Shown here piece after piece: positions 35,101 to 43,247 of a stretch of 64,000 nucleotides of DNA (the stretch's first letter is position 1; the number at the start of each line of letters is the position of its first letter). The notes beneath the pieces were generated by a model, which saw nothing but the letters and a program-made list of their open reading frames with translations, was not told the DNA's origin and did not search any database. The stretch spans positions 11,919-75,918 of the forward strand of contig CAZTMT010000015.1 in NCBI GenBank assembly GCA_964615335.1. Direction: 5' to 3'. Position numbers and translations under genes: made by a program. The DNA is from HR10 sp964615335 (GTDB lineage: Bacteria; Acidobacteriota; Blastocatellia; HR10).

Positions 35101-35433
35101 TGGGTACGACCCGGCGACACGGCGCGCTCGGAGGCAATGGCGGCGCTCTTTCTCTTCCCCACGATTGGAACTCAGGGGACGCTCGGGCGAAATGTGGGGC
35201 GAGGCCCAGGGACGCGCCGCGTGGATGTGCGTCTGAGCCGGACCTTTCGCTGGGGGGAACGTCTTCATCTCCGCCCCTGGGTGGACGTGTACAATCTCCT
35301 CAACACGCCGAACTTCCTCATGGCTGGCTTCTACGGACCGCTTGACGAACGGGCGGGCGCGTCGGTCTTCCTGCAGCCGCGCGCGACGCGCCGTCCGCGC
35401 ACGATCGCACTGGGCCTGCGCCTGGAGTTTTGA
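32131..35433 (+). CDS. Oar-type TonB-dependent receptor with carboxypeptidase-regulatory domain
   Basis: A 1,100-residue outer-membrane receptor. After a signal peptide (hydrophobic at about 17-40) comes a carboxypeptidase-regulatory domain (LEGLVLDPKEAAIPGAKITL through LRQDVRLQPG). A plug domain follows, with NNITLDGFDNNDDRT and EVQIIAHQFSAEYGRASGG, then a long barrel ending in LGLRLEF with a C-terminal Phe. This architecture is strongly expanded in Acidobacteriota. GGAGGTGGAG lies just before the ATG at 32131. No TonB, ExbB or ExbD gene and no linked transport operon are present; the ligand is unknown. Confidence 0.92.
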   Translation: MTKFTTRRELIPRPVTSAIGALIAGLVLLVGVSPAGSSLAHGLMIWADDLDHAVLEGLVLDPKEAAIPGAKITLVERQTGIRRTTVSDERGWYRIVRLAPGIYRLRVDAPGFSPLEHAELHLKAGQTLRQDVRLQPGSLVEVITISGGETPPLDPTRTVVGLSLESEEIERLPLYGRNPLDLVFLFASVQAEPFEVRDLGDPATRDSVPLPPQEAGIFSLSGGRAYSNNITLDGFDNNDDRTARERTIPSLESVAEVQIIAHQFSAEYGRASGGRVNFFTHRGGNRFRGALFGEFQDESLNANSFFRNARGQKRLPFQRRAYGGRLGGPIRRDRLFFFGVLERQDEPDTDSIIALLPVDPRANPAYPLQEVPTGRPFVRDGVTVALFEEDVNTAGQRTYVSGRLDAAVGTTHQVMFRFDTTHTRRLRVRDQGATLREGLFNRWRDSRAYAVQDTWTIGTRWVNQFRFQYSALLPRATPSVVRPGVIVGSSQGLSLPIASGFIAGAAGFPETRSERRFQWADVLSAHWGRHMLKLGADLMHLRSATRQLHLFFGFYNFPSFGDFVASTPSRYRQRLGQPEQPIHNTIVGCFLQDDWRLRPTLTLGLGLRYDRETLLDRDKNNVGPRVALAWDPLGSGKTVIRGGFGVFYNRVLLRTIEDFAVQSQLFEIDLGSGPGSTGSLEELRRIGGFPHIFPNDPTHPLVRDLIRPILTTRSLAPDLRIPYSLQSSLGIERELGRALALEVSYVFHRTLKLWRDRNVNAPVPPPGGLAAFLLNPPEGFPGVVRAPDGRTAFDNSARQIADVGIRLIRFDESTTRARDVGRGADRIRIYGLNALGGGAPTTDPVLAALNAVRFLRPHPELGEIEQLQSDGQATYHGLQVILTARWVAGLRFRASYTLSKLIDLVDVNTSSPQDEFNFFLDRGLGRTDERHRFVLSGALTLPQVLGGWELIPLVTFSSGRPFNITTNAQDRNLNDTLTDRPHFLGRGPIGWVRPGDTARSEAMAALFLFPTIGTQGTLGRNVGRGPGTRRVDVRLSRTFRWGERLHLRPWVDVYNLLNTPNFLMAGFYGPLDERAGASVFLQPRATRRPRTIALGLRLEF

Positions 35434-35507
35434 AACACCAGAGAGCGCGCGCATTCCCGATCGCGAAGGTTGCCCCCCGAGAGCCCAGGTGATACGCTTG
35501 AAAGAGC

Positions 35508-37208
35508 ATGGCGCGGATCGGAGAGAGCTATTGCTGGATGATCGCCGGGGATCCGACCGTCTGCCCGTATTTGCACCCCGATGAGGGGCATCTGCTTCTG
35601 GATGTGCGGCGGCGGAATCGGGAGAAGTGCCTCGGATGCGAAGAGCTGCGCCGAGATTTGGCCCTGCTGCAGCGCAGCGAGAGTGCGCTCCTGCAGGCAA
35701 TGGCGAGGATCGTGGAAGAGGCCCTGAATCGGTGCCATCCGCTCCTGCGAACGCTTCACCTCAAGGAGGAGCTTCTGGACACTCTGCGGCATCTCTCGCA
35801 CAGTCTGCGCCTGGCACTGGATCCGAACGAGATCCTCTACAAGGGGCTTGTCGCGTTCACCGCCGGCGGCAGTCTCGGGTTCAATCGCGGTCTGGCCCTC
35901 TTGATCGAAGGGGAAGAGCTGCGCGGCTATTTCGCTCTGGGCCCGCGCGACGGGGAGGAGGCCGCGCGCATCTGGCAGGAGGTGACTGAACGCGGGGCGA
36001 CTCTGGCCGATCTCTTGCAGTACTCGCCGGAAGCTTTCGCCCGAGAACGGGAGAAGTTCCGCCCCTGGCTGGAAGGATTCCGCTTCGCGCTCTCGGATCC
36101 CCCTTTCCGCGAAGCTTTCGCGCGCCCTCTCCCTCAGGCGCCAGAGGCGGGAAGAGTGCTCGAGATCGGTCCTGACGCGGAACTTCCGCCCGCGTTGCGC
36201 GCCTTCTATCAGGAGATGACCTTCTGGGTCGTTCCGCTGGTCTCGCATGAGGAGCGTCCTCTGGGAGCCCTGCTGCTCGATAACTTCCTGACAAGCCGCC
36301 CGATCGCCGACGAGGACCGGCTCGCGATGGAGCTGTTCGCTCTGGAGATCGCCGTCGCCCTGGAACGCGGTCTCGCTTACGCCGAGCTGCGCGAGAAGGT
36401 GGAGATGCTCCAGCAAGCCCATCGTCGAATTCAGGAGCATCAACAAACGATCCTTCGCCTTCGAGAAGAAGCGGCCGTTGCCGAGCTGCTCTTTCAGCTC
36501 ACGCATACGATCAAGAATCCGGTCGTCGCCATCGGGGGACTCGCCCGATACCTCTCGACCAAGCTCGATAAGCAGTCTCCTTATTGTAAGTTCGCCGACG
36601 CCATCGCTCAGGAAGCCTCCCGCCTGGAAGAGATGGTGCAGGATTTCGTGCGCTTCGCCGCCGCCCGATACGCGACCGAGCGCCATCGGGTGAATGTCAA
36701 CGAGATCATCGAGCTTCTGGCCCACGAAAAGAAGAAGGCCGTGCAACACAAGGCGCCTATCCGATGGCATGTGAATTTGACCTCTGTGCCCCCCGTGCTC
36801 ATCAATGAGCGGCAGCTCTATACCTGCCTGGAGAACATCGTGAACAACGCCCTGGAGGCCATGAGCGAAGGGGGGGATCTCTTCATCGAGAGCCGGCATG
36901 CGAACGATATGGTGGTGATCTCGGTGAGGGATACAGGACCCGGCCTCGCGGAGGAGGCCGCGCGCAATCTCTTCAAACCCTTTTTCACAACGAAGCCCAC
37001 AGGGAGCGGACTGGGCCTCTACACGTCCAAGCAGATCGTCGAAAGCTGGGGAGGAGAGTTGGTTCTTCTCGGCCATGCGGGCCAAGGCTGCGAGGTCATC
37101 ATCCGTCTCCCCATCTCTTCTCCCCTGATCGAAACGCCTTCGGCGGAACCGGCGCAGAGGGCGGATGCGGAAGGAAGGACTTATGGCGAAGATCCTGATC
37201 GTGGATGA
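35508..37208 (+). CDS. Soluble GAF-type sensor histidine kinase with N-terminal Cys cluster
   Basis: A cytosolic kinase without membrane segments. The N terminus contains four cysteines at 9, 19, 41 and 44, the last two as CLGC, which could bind metal or an Fe-S cluster. A GAF-like domain follows at about 90-290, then a coiled coil (LREKVEMLQQAHRRIQEHQQ). The HisKA phosphoacceptor is in LFQLTHTIKNPV and the ATPase has N-box NIVNNALEAM, DTGPGL and GSGLGLYTSKQIV. Its last 26 bases overlap the receiver gene, its probable partner. Signal and target are unknown. Confidence 0.88.
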   Translation: MARIGESYCWMIAGDPTVCPYLHPDEGHLLLDVRRRNREKCLGCEELRRDLALLQRSESALLQAMARIVEEALNRCHPLLRTLHLKEELLDTLRHLSHSLRLALDPNEILYKGLVAFTAGGSLGFNRGLALLIEGEELRGYFALGPRDGEEAARIWQEVTERGATLADLLQYSPEAFAREREKFRPWLEGFRFALSDPPFREAFARPLPQAPEAGRVLEIGPDAELPPALRAFYQEMTFWVVPLVSHEERPLGALLLDNFLTSRPIADEDRLAMELFALEIAVALERGLAYAELREKVEMLQQAHRRIQEHQQTILRLREEAAVAELLFQLTHTIKNPVVAIGGLARYLSTKLDKQSPYCKFADAIAQEASRLEEMVQDFVRFAAARYATERHRVNVNEIIELLAHEKKKAVQHKAPIRWHVNLTSVPPVLINERQLYTCLENIVNNALEAMSEGGDLFIESRHANDMVVISVRDTGPGLAEEAARNLFKPFFTTKPTGSGLGLYTSKQIVESWGGELVLLGHAGQGCEVIIRLPISSPLIETPSAEPAQRADAEGRTYGEDPDRG

Positions 37209-37563
37209 TGAGCCGAACATCCGGCTTTTCTACGCGACTGTGCTTGCGGAGGAAGGACATCAGGTCGTCGAAGCCGGGGATGGGCGCGAGATGTTCGCTG
37301 CCCTGGAGCGCGAGCCTTTCGATCTGGTGATCCTCGACATTCGCCTGAAGGCGGAGAATGGTCTTGACCTCCTTCAGAATCTCGTCGCGCGATACCCGCA
37401 GATTCCGGTCATCCTGTGCTCGGCCTACGTGTCTTTTCAGGATGATTACACATCCTGGCTCGCCCGGAGCTACTGTGTGAAGTCCGGAGATCCGCAGGTG
37501 CTCCTCCAGGAGGTGCAGCGCGTCCTCTCCGAGCGCGCGACTGGGCGAGATTCCGACTCCTGA
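37183..37563 (+). CDS. Single-domain response regulator
   Basis: A receiver without output domain. It has the acidic pair in ILIVDDEPN, the phosphoacceptor in LVILDIRL, the Ser switch in ILCSAY and Lys in YCVKSGD, so phosphorylation should work. The start was put at the ATG 37183 after AAGGAAGGACTT; an ATG six codons upstream is also in frame. It overlaps the kinase gene and would act by protein contact, as CheY-like regulators do. The C-terminal tail is short and polar. Confidence 0.88.
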   Translation: MAKILIVDDEPNIRLFYATVLAEEGHQVVEAGDGREMFAALEREPFDLVILDIRLKAENGLDLLQNLVARYPQIPVILCSAYVSFQDDYTSWLARSYCVKSGDPQVLLQEVQRVLSERATGRDSDS

Positions 37564-37585
37564 AGACCGGGCGCTCCCGCTGCGT

Positions 37586-39667
37586 ATGAAGCTGCTTCTG
37601 CTCTGGCATCTGCACCAGCCGATGTACAAGGATTACCGGACGGGGCACTACAGGCTCCCCTGGACCTACCTGCACGCGATGAAGGACTACTACGAGATGG
37701 CATGGCTCGTGAGCCCGTATGAGCGTCTCCGGGTGACGTTCAACCTCACTCCCTGCCTGATCGAGAGTCTCGAAGATTACGCGAGCGGTCGCGCCGAAGA
37801 CCCTTTTCTCCTCCATTTTCAGAAGGCCCCGGAAGTGATGGACTCGGGCGAACGCGCCTTCCTGATCGAGAATTTCTTCCTCGCTCCCGCGCGAGCGATC
37901 GCGGCGCACCCGCGCTCTCGGGAACTCTGGGCCATGAGGAACGAGGGGCGTCAGTTCACCGCTCAGGATCTGCGCGATCTCCAGGTTCTCTTTCACCTGC
38001 ACTGGCTCGGCGAGAGCTGGAAACGCACGCATCCGGAAGTTCGCGCGCTTCTGCAGAAGGGGCGCGACTATCGGGAAGACGACAAACGGCTTCTTCAGGA
38101 GGTGATGCAGCGGATCTTCCGCGCGACGCTTCCGCTCTATCGGACGCTTTGGGAGAGAGGACGCATCGAGCTTTCGACGACGCCGTACTATCATCCCATC
38201 TTGCCGCTTCTGTGCGATGTGGAGATCGCGCGGCAGGCGACGCCGGGGATTCGCCTGGATGATCTGCGCTTTCGCTTCCCGGAGGACGCGCGCGAGCAGA
38301 TCCGGCGCGCTCTGGAGATGTTCGAGGCCACCTTCGGGCGTCGCCCTCAAGGCCTGTGGCCCGCCGAAGGAGCCCTGAGCGAGGAGGCCCTCGAACTTCT
38401 TCTGGATGCAGGCCTCACCTGGACGGCCAGCGACGATGCCGTTCTCTACCGGAGTCTTCCTCCGGAGGCGCGGTCCGAAGGCGCGCATCTTCGCCCCTAT
38501 CGCTTCGCGCGCCAGGGGCGGACGATCGCGCTCTTTTTCCGCGATCATCAGTTGTCCGATCTGATTGGTTTCGCCTATCCTCAATGGCGAGAGGAGGACG
38601 CGGTGGAGGATTTCCTCGGCCGGCTCAGGGCGATCCACGCGCGCGATCCGAACGCGTGGGTTTCGGTCATCCTCGATGGCGAAAACCCGTGGGAGCATTA
38701 TCCGGCCAACGGATATGATTTCCTCACGCGCCTCTATCGCCGCCTGGAACAAGAGGCGTGGATTGAGACGCTCACTCCGAGTCAGGCCCTGGCGCGCGTG
38801 CCCGCGGGCGCTGAGGGCTCGCGGACGCTCCCGGAACTGCGTCATCTGCACCCGGGCTCGTGGATTGATGCGAGCTTCACGACTTGGATCGGAGACGAAG
38901 AGAAGAACACGGCCTGGCGATATCTGGAACGCGCGCGCCGGCGATGGGAGGCCACGGCCGCATCAGGAGCGGCGCCCTCAGAGCGCGCTTCTTCCGCGAT
39001 CGCCCGACGCTCGCTTCTGGCGGCTGAGGGGAGCGACTGGTTCTGGTGGTTCGGCGAACCGCACCAGAGCCCACAGGACCCGATCTTCGATGAGATCTTC
39101 CGCCGACATCTGGCCAATGTGTATGCGGGCCTCGGACTGGATCCCCCCTCTTATCTGGAGACGCCCATTCGCACCGAGCGGAGCGCGATCCTGCGCGCGC
39201 CGGTGGCTTTCTTCCGCCCTATCCTCGACGGACGGGACACGCACTATTTCGAATGGGCTCCCGCCGGAATGCTTCACCTGCGCGCGCATGGAGCCATGCA
39301 TCGGGCAGCCGGACAGTTGGTGGCGCTCTACTTCGGGTTCGATCACGAGCGCCTCTATCTTCGCCTCGATCTGCGAGAGAAAGCGAGTCATATCCTGCAG
39401 CGCGCGACGCTGTGGATTGAGATCTACACCCCCGGAGGCGAGTTCCGCACGTCGGTCTCAGCCGATCACGGCACGCCTTCGCTCGCCATCGCCGATGTGG
39501 TGGAGATGGCTTTCTCCTTGTCCGAGCTGAAGCTCGACTTCGGGGACAGCTTCGATCTCGTGCTCATCTTGAAGGAAGACGGTATCCTCGAACGGTATCC
39601 GCCCAGCGGGACCTTGCGCCTTCAGGTCCCCGGGCGCGAATTGGAGACAGAGAACTGGATGGTCTGA
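37586..39667 (+). CDS. Glycoside hydrolase family 57 protein
   Basis: A 693-residue alpha-glucan-active enzyme of the GH57 type. WHLHQPMYKD at the N terminus is conserved region 1; GLWPAEGALSEEAL at about 257-269 holds the conserved Glu (Glu261 or the nearby pair); VILDGENPWEHY at about 357-368 carries the acidic residue of region 4. The last ~170 residues are a beta-rich extension of unknown use. Members act as alpha-amylase, amylopullulanase or 4-alpha-glucanotransferase, which cannot be separated by eye. There is no signal peptide, so action on internal glycogen or maltodextrin is likely. galT follows after 20 bases. Confidence 0.9.
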   Translation: MKLLLLWHLHQPMYKDYRTGHYRLPWTYLHAMKDYYEMAWLVSPYERLRVTFNLTPCLIESLEDYASGRAEDPFLLHFQKAPEVMDSGERAFLIENFFLAPARAIAAHPRSRELWAMRNEGRQFTAQDLRDLQVLFHLHWLGESWKRTHPEVRALLQKGRDYREDDKRLLQEVMQRIFRATLPLYRTLWERGRIELSTTPYYHPILPLLCDVEIARQATPGIRLDDLRFRFPEDAREQIRRALEMFEATFGRRPQGLWPAEGALSEEALELLLDAGLTWTASDDAVLYRSLPPEARSEGAHLRPYRFARQGRTIALFFRDHQLSDLIGFAYPQWREEDAVEDFLGRLRAIHARDPNAWVSVILDGENPWEHYPANGYDFLTRLYRRLEQEAWIETLTPSQALARVPAGAEGSRTLPELRHLHPGSWIDASFTTWIGDEEKNTAWRYLERARRRWEATAASGAAPSERASSAIARRSLLAAEGSDWFWWFGEPHQSPQDPIFDEIFRRHLANVYAGLGLDPPSYLETPIRTERSAILRAPVAFFRPILDGRDTHYFEWAPAGMLHLRAHGAMHRAAGQLVALYFGFDHERLYLRLDLREKASHILQRATLWIEIYTPGGEFRTSVSADHGTPSLAIADVVEMAFSLSELKLDFGDSFDLVLILKEDGILERYPPSGTLRLQVPGRELETENWMV

Positions 39668-39687
39668 ATCGGAGGAGGAACAGCGCG

Positions 39688-40782
39688 ATGAATCTTCACC
39701 GCGACACGGTGCGCCAACTGCGTTTTGATCCCCTGCGGAATCGCTGGGTCATCATCGTTCCCGAGCGCGCGCGCCGCCCGAGCGATTATCTGCTGGAGAC
39801 GCGACCGGCAGGGGAAGCGAGAATGCTGGCCTGCCCCTTCTGCGAAGGGAACGAAGACAAGACGCCGCCGGAGATCTTCGCCGTGCGCCCGACGGAGACA
39901 GCTCCCAACACGCCGGGCTGGCGCGTGCGCGTCGTCCCGAACAAATTCCCGGCCCTGCGCATCGAGGATCAGGCCATGCGCTACGGCGTCGGTTTGTTTG
40001 ACGTCCTGAGCGGCGCCGGCGCTCACGAGGTGATCATCGAGACGCCGGACCACGCGCAGACGCTGGCCGATCTGCCCCTGCCGTGGATCCGCGATGTGCT
40101 CCTGAGCTATCGCGAGCGCATTCGCGATCTCTTCCGCGATGCGCGACTCCGCTACATCCTCATCTTCAAGAACCACCGGGTGGAAGCCGGGGCGTCTCTG
40201 GCCCATTCCCATTCGCAACTGATCGCCACGCCCATGGTCCCTCCGGCCGTCAAGCAGGAGCTCACCGTCTGTCGAGAACACTTCGTGAAAAAGGAGCGCT
40301 GCTTGATCTGCGATCTTCTGGCGCAGGAGCTGACCTTCGGGGATCGCCTCATCTATCAGGACGAGGCCTTCGTCGTCTGGGCTCCCTTCGCCTCGGCCTT
40401 CCCTTTTGAGACCTGGATCCTGCCCAAGAAACACCTGCACGACTTCTCGCGCTTGAACGACGAGGAGCTGCTGCGCATGGCTCAGGCGTTGCGCGTGGCG
40501 CTGCGGGCCATGAAGAAACTGCTCAACGATCCTCCGTATAATTTCATCCTGCACACGAGCCCCCCGGCATTCTCCCGGCCCGGTCATCCCGAATACTGGA
40601 GTTCCATCGAGTACGATTATCACTGGCATGTGGAGATCGTCCCCCGGCTGACGCGCATTGCCGGGTTCGAGTGGGGGGCTGAACTCTTCATCAATCCGAC
40701 TCCTCCGGAAGCAGCGGCCGAGTATCTGCGCCGCGAGATCCAGGAGAACCTGAAGGAGGATTCCGATGCCGCGAGCCATTGA
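39688..40782 (+). CDS. galT: Galactose-1-phosphate uridylyltransferase family enzyme
   Basis: Exchanges UMP between sugar-1-phosphates. RQLRFDPLRNRWVII at the start, the zinc Cys pair in ACPFCEGNE, and the active site AHSHSQLIATP with the histidine that becomes uridylylated are all present. FILHTSPP and the late YHWHVEIVPRL fit the second HIT-like half. Without galK or galE nearby it may instead act as an ADP-glucose or UDP-sugar phosphorylase-like enzyme, fitting the neighbouring GH57. It overlaps the next gene by 17 bases. Confidence 0.9.
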   Translation: MNLHRDTVRQLRFDPLRNRWVIIVPERARRPSDYLLETRPAGEARMLACPFCEGNEDKTPPEIFAVRPTETAPNTPGWRVRVVPNKFPALRIEDQAMRYGVGLFDVLSGAGAHEVIIETPDHAQTLADLPLPWIRDVLLSYRERIRDLFRDARLRYILIFKNHRVEAGASLAHSHSQLIATPMVPPAVKQELTVCREHFVKKERCLICDLLAQELTFGDRLIYQDEAFVVWAPFASAFPFETWILPKKHLHDFSRLNDEELLRMAQALRVALRAMKKLLNDPPYNFILHTSPPAFSRPGHPEYWSSIEYDYHWHVEIVPRLTRIAGFEWGAELFINPTPPEAAAEYLRREIQENLKEDSDAASH

Positions 40783-41626
40783 TCTGCACGTGCATCTTCC
40801 CACGGCGAGCTTTCTGGAGGGCGCGATCCGTCCCTATCGCGCGGCCGCCGAGCGCTTCTTTCGCACGCACGTCCCCGTGCGCGAGATGGACGAAGTCGCT
40901 CGCCTCTACGAGGAATGGGACATCGTGGGGGTTCTGCTGGCCTGGGATGCCGAGACGGCCACGGGCCTTCCTCCGGTGACCAATGACGAAGTCGCCGAGA
41001 TCGTGCGCCGTTATCCCGGGCGGTTCATCGGATTCGCGAGCGTGGATCCCTGGAAGGGACGGCGTGCTCTGGAGGAGCTGGAGCGCGCGATCACCGAGCT
41101 GGGACTCCGAGGCGTGAAATTCCATCCGAGCCTTCAGGCCTTCTTGCCGTCGGACCCCCGCTTCTATCCGATCTACGAACGCATCGCCGCGCTCGGCGTT
41201 CCGGCGCTCTTTCACACAGGCACCAGCGGATTGGGAGCCGGACTTCCCGGAGGAGGCGGTATCAAGCTCGACTACGCGCGCCCGATCTATCTGGATGCCG
41301 TGGCTGCCGATTTCCCCGACCTGATCCTCATCGGCGCCCATACGGGGTGGCCCTGGCACGAAGAGCTTCTCGCCATCATCGGGCACAAGCCCAACGTCTA
41401 TATGGACCTCTCGGGATGGTCGCCTCGATACATCTCCCAGACGGTGCTGGAGGCTGCGCGCAAGCGCCTCTCGGACAAAATGCTCTTTGGGAGCGACTAT
41501 CCCTTCATCACGCCCGAACGCTGGCTCGCCGATTTCGAGACTCTGGATGGATTCTCTCCCGAAGTGCGGCGAAAGATCCTCTGGGAGAACGCGGCCCGAA
41601 TTCTGAAATGGGATGCCTCACCGTAA
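40766..41626 (+). CDS. Amidohydrolase-2 family metal-dependent hydrolase
   Basis: A 286-residue TIM-barrel hydrolase. The N-terminal metal motif is IDLHVHLP; VKFHPSLQAF, LFHTGTSG and IGAHTGWPW supply later His ligands, and LFGSDYPF the final Asp. This pattern fits the family of decarboxylases and hydrolases related to aminocarboxymuconate-semialdehyde decarboxylase. Translation is probably coupled to galT through the 17-base overlap. Its substrate is unknown and no obvious link to sugar metabolism can be read from the sequence. Confidence 0.85.
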   Translation: MPRAIDLHVHLPTASFLEGAIRPYRAAAERFFRTHVPVREMDEVARLYEEWDIVGVLLAWDAETATGLPPVTNDEVAEIVRRYPGRFIGFASVDPWKGRRALEELERAITELGLRGVKFHPSLQAFLPSDPRFYPIYERIAALGVPALFHTGTSGLGAGLPGGGGIKLDYARPIYLDAVAADFPDLILIGAHTGWPWHEELLAIIGHKPNVYMDLSGWSPRYISQTVLEAARKRLSDKMLFGSDYPFITPERWLADFETLDGFSPEVRRKILWENAARILKWDASP

Positions 41627-41637
41627 AGCAGGAGAGG

Positions 41638-41823
41638 TCACGCGCGCGTCTCCGGATTCTGCTTTTGAGCGGCCTCCGCACGCGCCCCGCGCTCAAGCTC
41701 CTCCAGGATCCGCCGCAACTCTCCGGCCTCCTGCTGCAATCGCCGCTGTCGTCGCGCCAGCGTCAGCAGATACGCCAGGTGAATGAGCCAGGCCACGATC
41801 ATCGCGATGACCAGGTTCCTCAT
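41638..41823 (-). CDS. ccmD: CcmD-like small membrane protein
   Basis: A 61-residue protein with one N-terminal membrane segment (about 3-21) followed by an Arg/Gln/Glu-rich helix, the usual CcmD layout. Its start overlaps the ccmC stop by 4 bases. CcmD stabilises the CcmABC-CcmE haem release complex. Sequence conservation in this family is low, so position carries much of the call. Confidence 0.75.
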   Translation of the reverse strand: MRNLVIAMIVAWLIHLAYLLTLARRQRRLQQEAGELRRILEELERGARAEAAQKQNPETRA

Positions 41824-42551
41824 ATTCCCCCCTCAGGCGCCGAACGCTCCAGACGCACGCGGTGAAGACGCGCGCGCATCTCAGCCAGCTCCGCTCGCTG
41901 CTCCTCCAGACGATACCGCCAGAAGAAGAGCAGCAGAAAGAGCAGCAAAAAGGCCGCGAAGCACACGTGCAGGGCCAGGAACATGCGCGGGTCTATTCCC
42001 GACTGCTCTCCCCCAGCGATGACCGGACCCGGATGCTGCGTCCTCCAGATTCGAATCGAGAAGTACACAATGGGGATATCCACGAAGGCGAAGACGCCGA
42101 AGGCGGCGGCCCAGATCCGCTGACTCGGTTGTTCGGCCGCAAACTGTCGCAGAAGCAGATAGCTCACATACAGGAGCCACATCACCAGTGTCGAGGTCAA
42201 TCGCGCATCCCACGTCCACCAGATCCCCCACACGGGCTTCGCCCAGATCGGCCCGGTGACCAGATTCACCGTGCCGAAGACCACGCCGACTTCCGCCGCG
42301 CTGACGGCCACCGCATCCCACTTGGGGCGCCGCGTCTTCAGATACGCCAGGCAGGCCAGGAAGTTCATAAAGAAAGCGACGAAAGCCGTCCAGGCCGAGC
42401 TGACATGGTAGTAGAAGATGCGCTGCACCGTCCCCATCGTCCGCTCCGTCGGAGCGAACCACAGCGCATGGAGCACGCCCCAGATCAGGGCGGCCCCGGT
42501 CACACCCACCAGTCCGAACCACCATCGAGGAAGCGTCCAGGCGTCTCTCAT
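41820..42551 (-). CDS. ccmC: Haem exporter membrane protein CcmC
   Basis: Attaches haem to CcmE at the outer face of the inner membrane. Six membrane segments are visible and the WWD haem-handling loop reads WGIWWTWDARLTST. Conserved histidines lie in IFYYHVSSAW and LALHVC. 243 residues is normal. The C terminus is a charged coiled tail. ATGA overlap with ccmB upstream and 4-base overlap with ccmD downstream place it in one operon. Confidence 0.93.
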   Translation of the reverse strand: MRDAWTLPRWWFGLVGVTGAALIWGVLHALWFAPTERTMGTVQRIFYYHVSSAWTAFVAFFMNFLACLAYLKTRRPKWDAVAVSAAEVGVVFGTVNLVTGPIWAKPVWGIWWTWDARLTSTLVMWLLYVSYLLLRQFAAEQPSQRIWAAAFGVFAFVDIPIVYFSIRIWRTQHPGPVIAGGEQSGIDPRMFLALHVCFAAFLLLFLLLFFWRYRLEEQRAELAEMRARLHRVRLERSAPEGGI

Positions 42552-43222
42552 GTCCCCTCCAGGATCGTCTCAAAGAGAAGCAGAGCGAGCGTCGTGTAGA
42601 TGAGATCAAACGCGATAAGCATCTGCATCCAGACCCGAAGCGTTCCTTCGCCCAAAAGGGCGACGACCGTCGCCTCGATCACCGCGATGAGCGCCGGCAC
42701 GGAAATGGGAAGCAGAAGAAGCGGCAGCAGAAGCTCTCGACTCCGCAGGTTCGTCGTCATCGCCGCGAAGAACGTCCCGTTGACGACCAGAGCCCACGTC
42801 CCCAGAAGAAGCGCCGGAAGCCACGCGTTCAGCCCACCTCGAAAAGAGAGATCGAAGAAGACCAGAAAGAGGGGAATGAGGATAGCCTCCGCGAGCAGAA
42901 GAAAGAGGAAATTCGCCACGCACTTGCCCAGAAAGAGCGCGCTCGCCTGTGCCGGCGTCAGGCGCAAGGCGTCCAGGCATTCGTTCACCCGCTCGCGCCC
43001 AAACGAGCGATCCAGCACGCTCAATCCCGCGAAGAGGACAGCGATCCAGAGCACGCCAGCGGCCATACGTCGCTCCTCGTCCGAAGCCGGCTGAAAGGAG
43101 AAGCTGAACAGCAGCAAGACCAGCAGCGCGAAAAAGAGCATGGCGTTCAGAGTCTCGCGCGTCCGCGCCTCGCTCAACAAATCCTTGGCCGTGATCCGCG
43201 TCGCGACCGTCCAGTAACTCAT
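42548..43222 (-). CDS. ccmB: Haem exporter membrane protein CcmB
   Basis: The membrane partner of the CcmA ATPase. Six hydrophobic segments, an N-terminal KDLLSEARTRETLNAM and the central FGRERVNECLDALRLTPAQA loop match the family. 224 residues is usual. It sits between ccmA, 25 bases upstream, and ccmC, overlapping by 4 bases. Confidence 0.92.
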   Translation of the reverse strand: MSYWTVATRITAKDLLSEARTRETLNAMLFFALLVLLLFSFSFQPASDEERRMAAGVLWIAVLFAGLSVLDRSFGRERVNECLDALRLTPAQASALFLGKCVANFLFLLLAEAILIPLFLVFFDLSFRGGLNAWLPALLLGTWALVVNGTFFAAMTTNLRSRELLLPLLLLPISVPALIAVIEATVVALLGEGTLRVWMQMLIAFDLIYTTLALLLFETILEGT

Positions 43223-43247
43223 ATTCCGCGTCTCAGTTCCGAAGAGG

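Noticed and set aside
33613..37220. Long leftward frames opposite the TonB receptor and histidine kinase
   Set aside because: Third-position GC bias keeps the antisense strand open; no motif or start signal supports them.
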